From assembly GCA_963377175.1 (NCBI GenBank), contig CAUJNA010003325.1:301001-365000 (forward strand): a DNA stretch of 64,000 nucleotides, written 5' to 3'. Source of the stretch: Effrenium voratum (lineage: Eukaryota > Sar > Dinophyceae > Suessiales > Symbiodiniaceae). The position numbers and the translations under genes are program-made. Position 1 is the stretch's first letter. Every line of letters begins with the position of its first letter. Below, piece after piece: positions 12,601 through 22,839 of the stretch. The notes below the pieces were generated by a model. That model worked only from the letters and a program-made list of their open reading frames with translations, ran no database searches and had not been told where the DNA came from.

Positions 12601-13011
12601 CACTGGTTCTTTAATTTTGAGCCATGCCTAGCTGACTGCTTTTCCAGCCAGGATTTCCCCATGTCTTCTTGGCAATTGTCTTCCTTGCTCGTATGGGCAT
12701 TACCAAAATTCAGAAGGCTTAAGTTCCAACGTCAGGGGGGGGGGGGGGGGGACACCATTCGTTCATTCTTTACCTGGTTTTCGGGCACAGACCCTCAAAC
12801 TGTTGGGGCGGCTTTGCGTAAGCCCTGACGTGAACCCTAAGTTTTTGAACGAAGCCAAAGGGAAGCCACTTGTCTTCTATGGGTTCCCTTCGAGTTCAAC
12901 AAATCCACTCCTCGTAAGGGTTCCTTCTGTCGCTGGGACCCCTTTTCCAGATCTGGCGGCCAGGTTTTGAGCACCCAAGAACTCAGCAGCGTGACTCGCT
13001 GAGGCTGGCAG
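9700..13011. other. 3.3 kb without a recognisable gene
   Basis: No convincing exon island. Holds (AT)n at 12241-12262, poly-C at 11575-11586, poly-G at 12737-12752, and short dispersed motifs such as GGTTTCCCTT (10759) and TATTAACCCGAGATCAACA (11253), which resembles a segment near 54028. Confidence 0.35.
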
Positions 13012-13096
13012 GGTCATCCTCGTGACCTGTCTGCTGCTGGAGCTGACAGCTGCTCGCCGGCGCAAAGTGACCGGGGATGCGGACAGCTCGATTTGC
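13012..13096 (+). CDS. candidate internal exon
   Basis: After GAGGCTGGCAG the frame reads VILVTCLLLELTAARRRKVT, then GDADSSIC, with about four fifths of third positions G or C. It has the look of a membrane-segment end followed by basic residues. No family is recognised. Confidence 0.35.
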
Positions 13097-13785
13097 TTAG
13101 GCGGTCCGGGAGCTAACCTAAAGCGGTTAAGCGTTTCCATTGTTTTTTTACTCCTGTGTAAACCGTGCTCAGGGGAGATGATTCAGATACTGTTTCAGGT
13201 GTCCACTTTCTGTGAGTGGCCATGGAAAGTAATACTACGCTAGTCATCACAACCTATTAGTACGGCATCAATGGTATCAGAGAAAGGCGTCGATTTTCCA
13301 CAAATGAACTCTTCTTGGTGCGGGGGGGTGTCTTTCCTTTTCGGGCGGTCCACTTTTTGGGTCCATAGAAGAGCCACACACTTGGAGAACTTCCGCTCTT
13401 CACCTCGGGGCCCTTTCAACGGGGCCTTGTTTGGATGGTGTTCAAGGGGAGGCCAGAAGGGGCCACCTGTTCGAAGCCACCTGTTTTGAGAAACTCCCAA
13501 TTACTGCCGGGGAACCTGGACCAGTTGGGGTGTCGTTTGGGGAGCCCCAGAATGATGTGTTGTTTTTTTCCTTTTGGTTTCCCTTCGAAATCACAGCAGA
13601 AGGGGTACCCTCAACAAAACGCATTCTCAGTGGTTCTGCTTTGCGAGACGAGGCAGGGGTCGACTGACCCTCGAGGATCGTGTTCCAAGGGTAGAACAGA
13701 GGCCTGGACCCTCAAGGTGCTCTGAAGGCAGATCCCACCTCTCGGGGTGTTTTCCCATATGGCTGTGGTTGTCAAAACCGTTTTG

Positions 13786-13905
13786 GGATCCCATTTTGGG
13801 GTAGGTGAATTCACCACCCGTTCTAGTGCCTATTTTTTTGGGATTGGGAGGTTCACTGGGGCTAACCGGGATTTTGACCCATGGCCACAAGGGCAGCTAG
13901 AGGTT
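13786..13905. repeat. dispersed repeat, copy A
   Basis: Shares CCATTTTGGGGTAGGTG, then GTGCCTATTTT, GGGATTGGGA and GGTTTTGACCCATGGCCA-like blocks with 14836-14955 in the same order and spacing. It is diverged, and a nearby noncoding duplication is the simplest view. Confidence 0.55.
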
Positions 13906-14336
13906 CCACCCCAATCCGTCAAGCTCAGGGCCCTGACTGCACCAGTCTCGATCTAATGTTTGTGCGACGTGCGAGGCTAGGAATTGGTGATCAAATCTCA
14001 AAATACCAGGAATGGGCCATTTGAATGGGTGGTTCTACTGCCTGGTTGCATGGGGCTTATAGTAACGCGGGGGAGCCGCGCGCCAGAGCATGTTCTGAAG
14101 ACAGCTCTTCCACAAGGGTCGCATGAGCCCGAGGAAGCAAAGTCTGTAGAACCGAAAGTCGATGGGTTTTGGGCGCTGCTCAAGTAGGTTCTAACAGGCA
14201 AGTTCCAGCTTGCATGACTCACTGACAATGATATGTGTAGTACCCTAGCCCCCCAGAACGATCAGAACGGTGGTTGTTTGTTTGGTTTCCCTTTTCACCA
14301 GTTTGACAAGGGTGCCCGGAAAACAATCACTCGTGT

Positions 14337-14373
14337 AACAAACAAACAAACAAACAAACAACCAAACAACCAA
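14337..14373. repeat. (AACA)n microsatellite
   Basis: Short run of AACA units degrading to AACCAAAC. Confidence 0.85.
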
Positions 14374-14835
14374 ACCCTCAATAGGGGGACCGTGGTCCCC
14401 TCCAAAAACATGGCTGGATTCCTTTTGATGTTCCTTTCAACAGAACTGTTCGACAGTTTTTGAGGGTGGTGGTGAGGGTTTGGCCATGCCCTTGCTTCAT
14501 GTTTAGCTCCCCCAATTCGTGTTGGTTTCCCTTTAAAGGTTCATAAAAGTCATTCACTCATGCCCTGAGAACCGAACAAGTGAGCTCCTAGCAAGTTACC
14601 CACCTCAGCCACTTGTTGGGTTTCCTTAAAGAGAAACCTGGTCACAACCACCCGGCAAAACATAGGGAAACCTGGCAGGGGCTGGTGGCCGCTAGCAACG
14701 CCAGGCTGTGGTGGTCTTGTCCTGCGGGCCTTGCGGCTACGAAGAGGCCAGAAGCTGAAGTTGCGAACTTACCAACAAGAAGCTCAGGTCAGCCGCAATC
14801 AAAACCCGGATAGATGGCCATGGCTCAAAATCAAT

Positions 14836-14955
14836 GGTACCATTTTGGGATAGGTGCACCACCGAGCTTAGTACCTATTTTAGTGGATTGGGATGTTCCT
14901 GGGGGCGAACCGGGGTTTTGACCCATGGCCAGATGAAGGCCAGGGGACAATCCCA
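14836..14955. repeat. dispersed repeat, copy B
   Basis: Partner of 13786-13905: CCATTTTGGGATAGGTG, TAGTACCTATTTT, GGATTGGGATGTTC and GGTTTTGACCCATGGCCA occur in the same order. Confidence 0.55.
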
Positions 14956-15395
14956 GCCAGAAACAGCGGTGGCCGCCTTTGTATTTCCTTGCATGGTTCT
15001 GGGTCAACCATTTTAATACGGGGTTTTGATTGTGACTCAGGTGATATCCCCAACAGCATACGGCGCTTTTCAAACCTCGCAAAGGTAACCCTGCGAAACC
15101 TTACCTCAGCTCCACTCCAGAGCCCTCGTGGAACTTCGTGGAACCTTGCCAAATTTTGGTGGTATACATGGCCTGCGCCAGACTCGAGCCACCCCCAAAC
15201 CCTATCTGGGCTGAGACCCTTAGCTTTCAGCTGTTGGGGAGAAAGGGAGGCCTTTGGGTGTTTCTCAAAGTTTGTTTTCCGACCTACCTTTGGTTGATAC
15301 TTACATTAAAGTTGGATTGTTTCTTGGGAATCCGGTCGGTATTTCAGATTTAATGGGAACCCAAGCTTCCACATACGACCCCCCCCCCTTCCCCA

Positions 15396-15535
15396 GCTAC
15401 GGCGGGCGCTGGACCGTTAGGCGATGGTGCACTTGGCGCAATGCCGACTGCAGCACCAGTTGGCGCGCAGTCAGGCGTGACGGGCGGACAAGCGGGCGGG
15501 CAACTGTTTGCTGGTTGCTTAGTGTTGCCGAAAAT
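15396..15535 (+). CDS. weak exon candidate, Gly/Ala-rich
   Basis: CCCCCCCCTTCCCCAG is a strong acceptor context. One frame reads TAGAGPLGDGALGAMPTAAP, then VGAQSGVTGGQAGGQLFAG, a linker-like sequence; a second frame is rich in W and R. Composition does not decide between them. Confidence 0.25.
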
Positions 15536-16414
15536 GGGGGGGGGGATTCCGCAAAGATAGTTTGATTCTGGTTTCCTTTTTGCTTTGGCTTCCCTAAGTT
15601 TGCCTTCAATCCCCTTTGACACCCCTGTGGCCCATTTTCCTTGGCTACACAAAGGCGGCGCCCATGGGTGTTTTGCCGACTCGGGGCGCTTCCCCAATCT
15701 TGGCTTACACGCGGAATTCCCCTTATTTTTTTGGGGGGAGAAAGCGAAACGGTGAATAGGCCTAGTTGCAAGGAGGTGAGTTAAGTGTGTGAGTAGATTG
15801 GTAAATGGTTTCCCCAAGTTTCCTTTTGCTTTCCTTTTACCATTGCCAGACTCAGCTTGCCTGAGCAACTTCATTCCTTGTTGGTTCATTCCTTGTTGGT
15901 GTTCCTCCCTTCCTTCTTTTTCCCGGCAACCACTTCACTACTTTTTGCCGGGGGGCAGGTCTGGCCCAGTTATTCACATATTCTTCAAACATGAGCAGGA
16001 GTACTCACGATATGTCGAGGTTCCAACTAAGGAAGCCATCCCCTTTATCCAGGCTTTGGCCAGTTGATTCGCGTGGTTCACGGGGGGTTACCCGGGGGTC
16101 GGGGTCCAACCATTCGGCTAACTGCCGGACCATCCAACCCGTCCGATGTCTTGATATGGAGCCAGGGTTCCGACAGGCCGTAAGCCTGAGAACCTGTCGG
16201 GTCAAAAGCGGGTTCAAGCACCACAGAGCGACCAGAAGCGGCTAGTGAGTCTTAGGGGCGGGCCATGGGATATGCACTTCCCTAGGTTTTCTCTTGCAAG
16301 TCAGACCATAGGCTCTTCAGCGCATTGACGTGGAGAGAGAAGAGCTGAGTGGTGAGGGACTCAGATGCAGGAGCACGCAGGAGTGATTGAGTTGGTCTGT
16401 TGTTTTTGAGCTAG

Positions 16415-17005
<591 letters not shown>

Positions 17006-17340
17006 AATCTTCCACGTGTTTTGCTGTTGGTTACAACGACGCGTTGTTCTGTGTTTGTTTGATCTGTTGTTGGCAGTTGTCCAGTGGTGTACTGTCCTTC
17101 ATTCTTCTTTGTACATGTTTTAGTTCTTCGCGTTTTTGGTTCTGTGTGTTTGTCAGAGGGGGTGGGTGCACTGAAAACTGCTTGGCTGCTTGGTTCATAT
17201 TTCCAAGGATCGGGAAGAGTTGAGAAAGCTCTGTTTGGGGCTTGAACGGACACCAAAGGGCAAGGGTCTCCAAATGTGCCTTGGTGGTGTTTAGCCCATG
17301 GCTTTGATTTTCCTTCGGCCTTTGAGCCCACCTCGTGCAG

Positions 17341-17405
17341 AGCAGAAAGAACAACCGGAGCCCCCGTGTTGAGGATCTTGTCTAAAGAGGGGTTCCAGAA
17401 GGACT
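17341..17405 (+). CDS. weak exon candidate
   Basis: After CACCTCGTGCAG the frame reads AERTTGAPVLRILSKEGFQK, about two thirds G/C in third positions. An antisense frame is also open, so support is modest. Confidence 0.25.
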
Positions 17406-17714
17406 TGTTCGGGATCTGTTTCGTTTTATCTGTTTTCGTCGTTTCAGGGTGTCCAAGGGACCAAGTAAAATTCCTTGAGGATTCTGTTTGGACAGAAATG
17501 GATGTCCAACTTGGGAAACCGCGAAAGATCTGACGGGCCAACTATGCGGAGGAGACCCGACACTTGAAACTAGTCACAGCATGTCGAGGGGCCAAATTCC
17601 GGTTGGTTTGAAGGGGCATCAACAGCAAAACCAGCAACACCACAGTATTTTGGGGTCCCCCTATTTTCGACACGTTACCCATGCTTGCTCGACCAACATG
17701 ATCCATGTTTTCAG

Positions 17715-17814
17715 GTTTCCGGAATCCGAAGAAAACGAAACCGAGGCCAGCTGCTGTCCATCGCCACTGAGGGCATTGCGGAGCTCACCGTCGGCAAGCC
17801 CGGTGCAACTGGGG
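17715..17814 (+). CDS. candidate internal exon
   Basis: CATGTTTTCAG is a good acceptor. The phase 0 frame reads VSGIRRKRNRGQLLSIATEG, then IAELTVGKPGATG, with about three quarters of third positions G or C from CAG CTG onward. The right edge lies before a poly-G run (17821-17832). The regular alternation in GIAELTVGKPGAT is protein-like, but no family is identified. Confidence 0.4.
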
Positions 17815-17834
17815 GTATGTGCGGGGGGGGGGGG

Positions 17835-18790
17835 TGAAAACATATGGCCGCTTCCTTTGTTGGAATTTGGTGCCGCCTTGTGCCGCCTTTGAAGGGACTA
17901 AAACAGGCCAATTTGGGCAATCGGTTAGATAGAGCCGTAGTAAGGGGACCAACCCCAGCTCCACTAGCAATTATCTGTTGGTGTCCCTCGTTTCAGTGGA
18001 GATTCACTGTTGGATGGGAACACCCCATTTTAGTAAGCAGGAGTCTATGATTCCGGGGTCAGCAGTACCCGCAAAAGTTGCTGGCATGGTCTTTGTCCTC
18101 CTTTTGCAATCGGTGACCGTGCTGGCCTGCGAGCGGCCCGGTGATTTCCAAGGCTATCGACCCATCCAATCTCACACCCCGACTTGGCGTTTATGAAGCA
18201 AATGTCGAACGCCCCCCAAACCCCTTGCGTCCCCCTTAGCCTCCTTATGTAATTGGAGCGGGCGGAAGCAGGGCACCATTGCAATAACGAAAGCCGCCCC
18301 TTCCCCCCGACCCTCTAGGTTCAGGGGAATCAAACCCAAAAGAGGCCAACTCTTAAGAAATGCGCGTACGCATTGAGTTGTGTGTGTGTGTGTCCTTGTT
18401 TGTGTCTGTGTCTGTGGTCACCCAGGTCAATCCCGCAAAGGGCTCTCAAAGCGGGTTTCAATTCGTGTTCGAGTCCGGCAATATGGGCGTGTCTCATGCT
18501 TGTGCTGTTCTTGGGTAGACTTAAATGGGAATCGAAAGAGCAACCCTCCGGCAATCATCATATCGTCATACGGGCTTGTTTTTTCTGAGGAACCCCCAAC
18601 AGTGGTTCCATTTGGTTTCCCTTTAAAACAATCCCAAAAAGAGTTCCCTGAGCGAAAGACCCACAAATACACACCTTAGCCCAAGAATATTCCGTGAGTT
18701 TCGCAACCAAGGCCTCCGTGCAACGCGCTTCAGAGCCGGTGCTCAACATGCTGAAGGACTCGAAATCTCAGCGGAACGGGGGGCGGGGGG
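17835..18790. other. no firm gene
   Basis: A frame MVFVLLLQSVTVLACERPGD near 18086-18145 might be an exon but has weak support. Otherwise intron-like, with short TG runs at 18377-18415. Confidence 0.3.
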
Positions 18791-18798
18791 GAGCGACC

Positions 18799-19107
<309 letters not shown>

Positions 19108-19448
19108 TTGAACTCCAGATGGAGAGTGCTAATCTTTCGAGTACAACTGATGAGTCTCGAGTACAACTGATAAGTCTCGAGTAAGATAAGTTTCGGCTCG
19201 CGATGCACTCGGCTTCCCTCTAGTGACGAAAGCGTTACAAGGATCAACATGAAGCACACACGAGAGAAACAACGGGCCAAAAGGACTTTGAATCACTGGT
19301 ACAGGTACGTCAATCTCGCGTCCGAGATTGATATCACAGGCAAGAGCAAAGGTCTTCGTTGGTGCCAGCCTTGCTCTGCCCCTGGCACCCCCTGCTACAA
19401 CAGAAAAAGGTTTTGGTGGCAGGGTTTTCTGCCACTCCGCACACACAC
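19108..19448 (-). repeat. 3' pseudo-LTR of the giant element
   Basis: 341 bases identical, in my base-by-base reading, to 30972-31312. Contains a 20-bp tandem unit (TCGAGTACAACTGATGAGTC and near-copies, 19137-19190) and three perfect hairpins: stems at 19310-19318/19323-19331, 19361-19368/19382-19389 and 19416-19422/19429-19435. It lacks the TG...CA ends and the primer-binding site expected of retroviral LTRs, so the pseudo-LTR reading is preferred. Confidence 0.85.
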
Positions 19449-19466
19449 GCCCCTCTAGGAGGGGCG
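19448..19466 (-). other. perfect hairpin between the last ORF and the 3' pseudo-LTR
   Basis: CGCCCCTC, loop TAG, GAGGGGCG: an 8-bp stem of seven GC pairs and one AT pair. It lies 50 bases downstream of the ORF11 stop and abuts the pseudo-LTR, and has no counterpart at the other end. In RNA it would form a stable 3' stem-loop that might serve 3' end formation or RT recognition; this is inference. Confidence 0.5.
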
Positions 19467-19515
19467 TGGTTTCTCTTTTCTCCAGCAGGAAGATCACATG
19501 CTCAAACTCGAATCT

Positions 19516-20016
19516 CTAACGTTGACCAAAATATCCTCCACGGCGAGGGGAGCGAGACACCGCCCTAAACTGCTCAGAAGACGGGAACGAGAGATCACCA
19601 CGTTGAGCGTTGCGAGTGTCGCCATAGAGGACTGAAGCGATTTGCGAAGCAGCCGGGCGATCACCATGAGAAAACGGAGTGGCATAGGTGAAGGTCTCCT
19701 CAACTGGAACGGCATCGGAGTTCCGAACCTGACCAAGAGATTGATCACGTGGACAATGAGTTGCGAAGGACTCAATCCGAGACAGAATGCGCTGGTACCC
19801 TTGATGTTGCCAGTCACGAATGTCCCATGCCTGGACCGGCTCATTGGGATCAGTCACCCGCTGCCATTCCCGAAAAGAATTTTCAGGTAGGTCAGGTACG
19901 GCGTCACCGCGGTGCCATCGTTGAGGCTGTCCTGGAGTGTATATCCGCACCCACTCCTGATCCTGCCAGACCGAATATTCGAGCCATGGGTGCTGCTTCG
20001 AATCATCGATGTCCAT
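19516..20016 (-). CDS. accessory ORF11, REW/RDW domain protein
   Basis: The frame is open from 20115, but the Met at 20016 (MDIDDSKQHPWLEY) is preferred because upstream residues look like translated spacer. The protein carries all blocks of the repeated domain: WVRIYTPG, then FREWQ, then WDIRDWQHQGYQRI. A tail follows with SRSPRRG near the end. It is the last ORF before the 3' pseudo-LTR. The function is unknown and I know no family with these motifs. Its paralogues are ORF8, ORF9 and ORF10, arranged in tandem upstream. Confidence 0.6.
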   Translation of the reverse strand: MDIDDSKQHPWLEYSVWQDQEWVRIYTPGQPQRWHRGDAVPDLPENSFREWQRVTDPNEPVQAWDIRDWQHQGYQRILSRIESFATHCPRDQSLGQVRNSDAVPVEETFTYATPFSHGDRPAASQIASVLYGDTRNAQRGDLSFPSSEQFRAVSRSPRRGGYFGQR

Positions 20017-20165
20017 GTCGAAGTAAGAGGCAAGGATTGTCGCGGGCTCCGTCCAGCTAGTAGAGGAACAGGCACCATGCACAACCATGTTCAAACAACA
20101 ACCAAGCAAGATCATGCAAGTGTAGAGACCACCCTTATTTTGTACGCTGCGCCACTCATGCGAGT

Positions 20166-20747
20166 CTAGTCCTCAGTCAGCTCGAAGATGGGACTCGTCT
20201 TGTCTCTGCCACTGTCGGAAGGATTCACGGGCCGGTAGGGCTCGGAGACCCCAATCGTCTCCGATGGTGTGTTTCCACGCGATGCACGTACCGGTTGATG
20301 AGGATGGGAAGCTTGACGTGCGCGAGCCGTCAGTTGTTGAGAAATCCCCTCCTGGAGACGAGTCAGTTCTTCAGTAGAGAAATCCGCCGCATCCGAGGAC
20401 CTGAGAATCGCGTCTAACAGCTCCGGCGACATACTCAATGCCGCAGACTGCGTGGCCACGCTGTGATGATCAGGGAGATACATGGAATCAAATTCATGAC
20501 CAGCGTGAGGGGCAGCGACTCTCCGATAGCCTTCTGTGGCCCAGTCTCGTTTGTACCACGTGGTGACTTGGACCTGCCCACCGACTGAGTCCTGGTTGGG
20601 AGCATAGAACTCCCTCCATTCTCTAAAAGTATGCGGAGGAGGTGCATCATCATGTTCTTCTTGTGGCGTCCATGGTCCCGGATGAAAGATCTTGACCCAC
20701 TGGGCATCTGGTTGTTGAGGATCTGGACACCATTCCAGCCACGCCAT
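20166..20747 (-). CDS. accessory ORF10, REW/RDW domain protein
   Basis: The frame runs from 20930, but its first 61 residues include a hydrophobic stretch typical of translated T-rich spacer, and the Met at 20747 (ATGGCG, MAWLEWCPDPQQ) begins the conserved part. Blocks in order: WVKIFHPGPW, TFREWREFY, WYKRDWATEGYRRV. The C-terminal half has a coiled-coil-like stretch (STEELTRLQEGISQQLTARA) and an S/P/R-rich tail. If the long start were used, its ATG would overlap the stop of ORF9 in TGATG (20929-20933). The role is unknown; it is the longest member of the tandem family. Confidence 0.6.
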   Translation of the reverse strand: MAWLEWCPDPQQPDAQWVKIFHPGPWTPQEEHDDAPPPHTFREWREFYAPNQDSVGGQVQVTTWYKRDWATEGYRRVAAPHAGHEFDSMYLPDHHSVATQSAALSMSPELLDAILRSSDAADFSTEELTRLQEGISQQLTARARQASHPHQPVRASRGNTPSETIGVSEPYRPVNPSDSGRDKTSPIFELTED

Positions 20748-20929
20748 GACAACGCAACCACGGAAAGACAAATTGATAGGTGTACGGCTGCAGACAACAA
20801 CGAGTGAAAGCGAAACAACTATCATAATGCAAAAGACCACTTTTGCAGCACTGCGCGGATCCAGCATCGAAGTCAATCTCCCGAATCGAATTGAACTGAA
20901 CAGACTCCCCAGGAAGGCGAGGACGGGCA

Positions 20930-21292
20930 TCAGCCATCATGTGAATTAGATGATGCCGAGGAGGGGGTCAATCCTGCATACATGAGGTCCGGTGCACCCG
21001 AAGCGAAAACTGGCCTCGCTATGCTGGGACGTGGACGACCCAGGCGTTGGTATCCCCTGGTGACCCAGTCCCTGTAATACCAAGTATAGAAGGTTGCGTA
21101 GGATACCGGTTGCAAAGCCGTGCCTGTGGTGGTGCCGCCTGTGCTTTCCCTAGGCCAATACACTTCGAAGTGGTGGACCTTGCGCCATTCCCGATAGGTG
21201 ATCGGGTCATCCGGGGCCGGTGCCAGGGTGTTCGTGGCGACTGGATGCCACTGACCTGGTACACAGATCCGAATCCATATTTGCTGGCCCAT
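20930..21292 (-). CDS. accessory ORF9, REW/RDW domain protein with damaged N-terminus
   Basis: ATG at 21292 (MGQQIWIRICVPGQW). Blocks: WIRICVPGQW, TYREWRKVHHFEVYW, WYYRDWVTRGYQRL. It is most like ORF8, sharing STGGTTT between the REW and RDW blocks. The segment just upstream reads YFDYDIVNG in another frame, matching YFEYQIDRG of ORF8, so small indels seem to have cut off the original start. Whether the shortened protein still works is unknown. Confidence 0.55.
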   Translation of the reverse strand: MGQQIWIRICVPGQWHPVATNTLAPAPDDPITYREWRKVHHFEVYWPRESTGGTTTGTALQPVSYATFYTWYYRDWVTRGYQRLGRPRPSIARPVFASGAPDLMYAGLTPSSASSNSHDG

Positions 21293-21507
21293 TGACGATG
21301 TCGTAGTCAAAATAGCGAGGTAGGGCCCATCGTGCTACACCATGCACTGTACTATTGAACATTTCAACCCAGCAAGCTGCTCAAAGTTATCAAGGAAAGC
21401 GGCGAACAGATAGAGACGGCATGCACACCACCAAGCAAGACAACCCAACATGGACTCACATGCAAAGCAAGCACAACCGCATCTTTATCCAACATGCTAC
21501 TCAAGTG

Positions 21508-21930
21508 TCACTCCGAATCATTCCAAGGATCATGGAATGGTGGCGGCGACGGTGCCCGCCACGCCCCATCCGGTACCGATGAGCCCACCGAGGAATCGAC
21601 GTCTGCATTCACGAGCATCGCGAATCCGATGGATTGTACAGGAGCTCCAAGTCGTTGATACCCTCGTGTTTGCCAGTCTCGGTACTCCCACACGTGGTAG
21701 GACACATAGGAACTGGGCGTGACTATGGGATCCGTTGTGGTGCCTCCAGTACTGTCTTCAGACCAGTACACTTGGAAGTGATATGATCTGCGCCACTCCC
21801 GATACGTGGAAGCGTGGAGCGGGTCAGGAACAGGAGCATCATCGGGAACGGGTCTCCAAATGCCCGGAGAATAAATTCGAATCCATTCCACTCCTCTATC
21901 GATCTGGTACTCGAAATACTGGGGGTTCAT
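21508..21930 (-). CDS. accessory ORF8, REW/RDW domain protein
   Basis: The Met at 21930 (MNPQYFEYQIDRGVEW) is preferred; the frame is open to 22002 but those residues look like spacer. This is the best preserved member: WIRIYSPGIWRP, STYREWRRSYHFQVYW, EDSTGGTTTD, then WEYRDWQTRGYQRLGAP. Total about 140 residues, so the domain is roughly 90 residues with a short acidic and proline-rich tail. Aromatic and Arg/Asp-rich blocks suggest a small fold, possibly nucleic-acid or protein binding. This is inference only. Confidence 0.6.
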   Translation of the reverse strand: MNPQYFEYQIDRGVEWIRIYSPGIWRPVPDDAPVPDPLHASTYREWRRSYHFQVYWSEDSTGGTTTDPIVTPSSYVSYHVWEYRDWQTRGYQRLGAPVQSIGFAMLVNADVDSSVGSSVPDGAWRAPSPPPFHDPWNDSE

Positions 21931-22089
21931 AGCGGCAATACAGGCTCGCACGACTGCTAAACTAGTCGAAAGTCTGCGGCAAAGACACACATGCATTGCC
22001 AACCGCGCACATCCGCTGGAGAGTGATGCAACTTTTCAAACTCAAGGTGAAACACAGCAACGAGGTCTGAAATGTCCGACTCCTAGGTT

Positions 22090-22659
22090 TCACTGTCGTT
22101 GATGTCGCGCACACCTGCAATGATAGTGTCCTGGTCGTCTGCGAGCACAAGGGGAAAGACATTTCCGCCCATGGCGCAGGATGGCATGACAGTAATGTTT
22201 GCAAGTTGCCGATGGGGACTGCGATGGACGGCCAGCACGTTTGGAAGAAAACACTGTAAAGGGCCGTCGAGATCGCCGCGGCGCTGAAGCTGATGCTGTC
22301 CGAGATCGTTTGGACGAGCGCCCTGGACTGCGTGGTTCTTCATCACGGGAAGGATCAGTGCTGTAGATCGAGCGGCGTGTGCGCTGCGATTTCGAAGAGG
22401 TAGGGCAGGATTGTCCGCGAGGGGCTGAGATCGAGGGGCTGCGTACCGAGGGCATAAACTGTGGGTGTAGAATCACCGGTGGTGGTGGTGGTGGTGGAGG
22501 AGGAGGTGGAAGAAGCAATGGCAGACTTGGCGGGGGCGGAGGCGACGTAGTCTGCCGAATGGGTCTGTCGAGTAAAGCCCCGGGTCCATGAAATTGTAAC
22601 CACGTCGGCTGCGCTCCATGGGTCCAGGTAATGTACGTCTGTACAACTTGTTCCGACAT
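22090..22659 (-). CDS. accessory ORF7, Pro-rich protein with Cys/His tail
   Basis: 189 residues. The N-terminus (YITWTHGAQPTWLQFHGPG) resembles the first block of the REW/RDW proteins and also YYTWTSDQPRLYL in ORF1, but the REW and RDW blocks are absent. A polyproline stretch (residues about 40-62, encoded by a GGT/GGA repeat at 22479-22512) is followed by an S/R-rich region and a tail with CxxxC, KCLSPC and HCRC, which could bind zinc. It may be a truncated family member fused to a basic tail. A low-complexity reading frame is the alternative. Confidence 0.45.
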   Translation of the reverse strand: MSEQVVQTYITWTHGAQPTWLQFHGPGALLDRPIRQTTSPPPPPSLPLLLPPPPPPPPPPPVILHPQFMPSVRSPSISAPRGQSCPTSSKSQRTRRSIYSTDPSRDEEPRSPGRSSKRSRTASASAPRRSRRPFTVFSSKRAGRPSQSPSATCKHYCHAILRHGRKCLSPCARRRPGHYHCRCARHQRQ

Positions 22660-22839
22660 GATTTGAGCAACTCAGTCATGACTTCACTGCATGTCAACGG
22701 CATCTCCCAAAACGACAAGCAAGAGTAAGTCACGTGCAAGCAAGCAAATATCATGTGATCAACAACTAGAGCCGGACACGCCGCCGCAGCTTACCATTTA
22801 GTCCTCCGATGGTCGCTGCTGCATTTGACGACCGCGTTC

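Noticed and set aside
19147..19231. CTGATGA and GACGAAA boxes in the pseudo-LTR as a hammerhead ribozyme
   Set aside because: They lie on the strand opposite to the element's ORFs and are 71 bases apart, so stem II would be three base pairs with a very long loop. N-terminal-EN Penelope elements are reported to lack canonical hammerheads.
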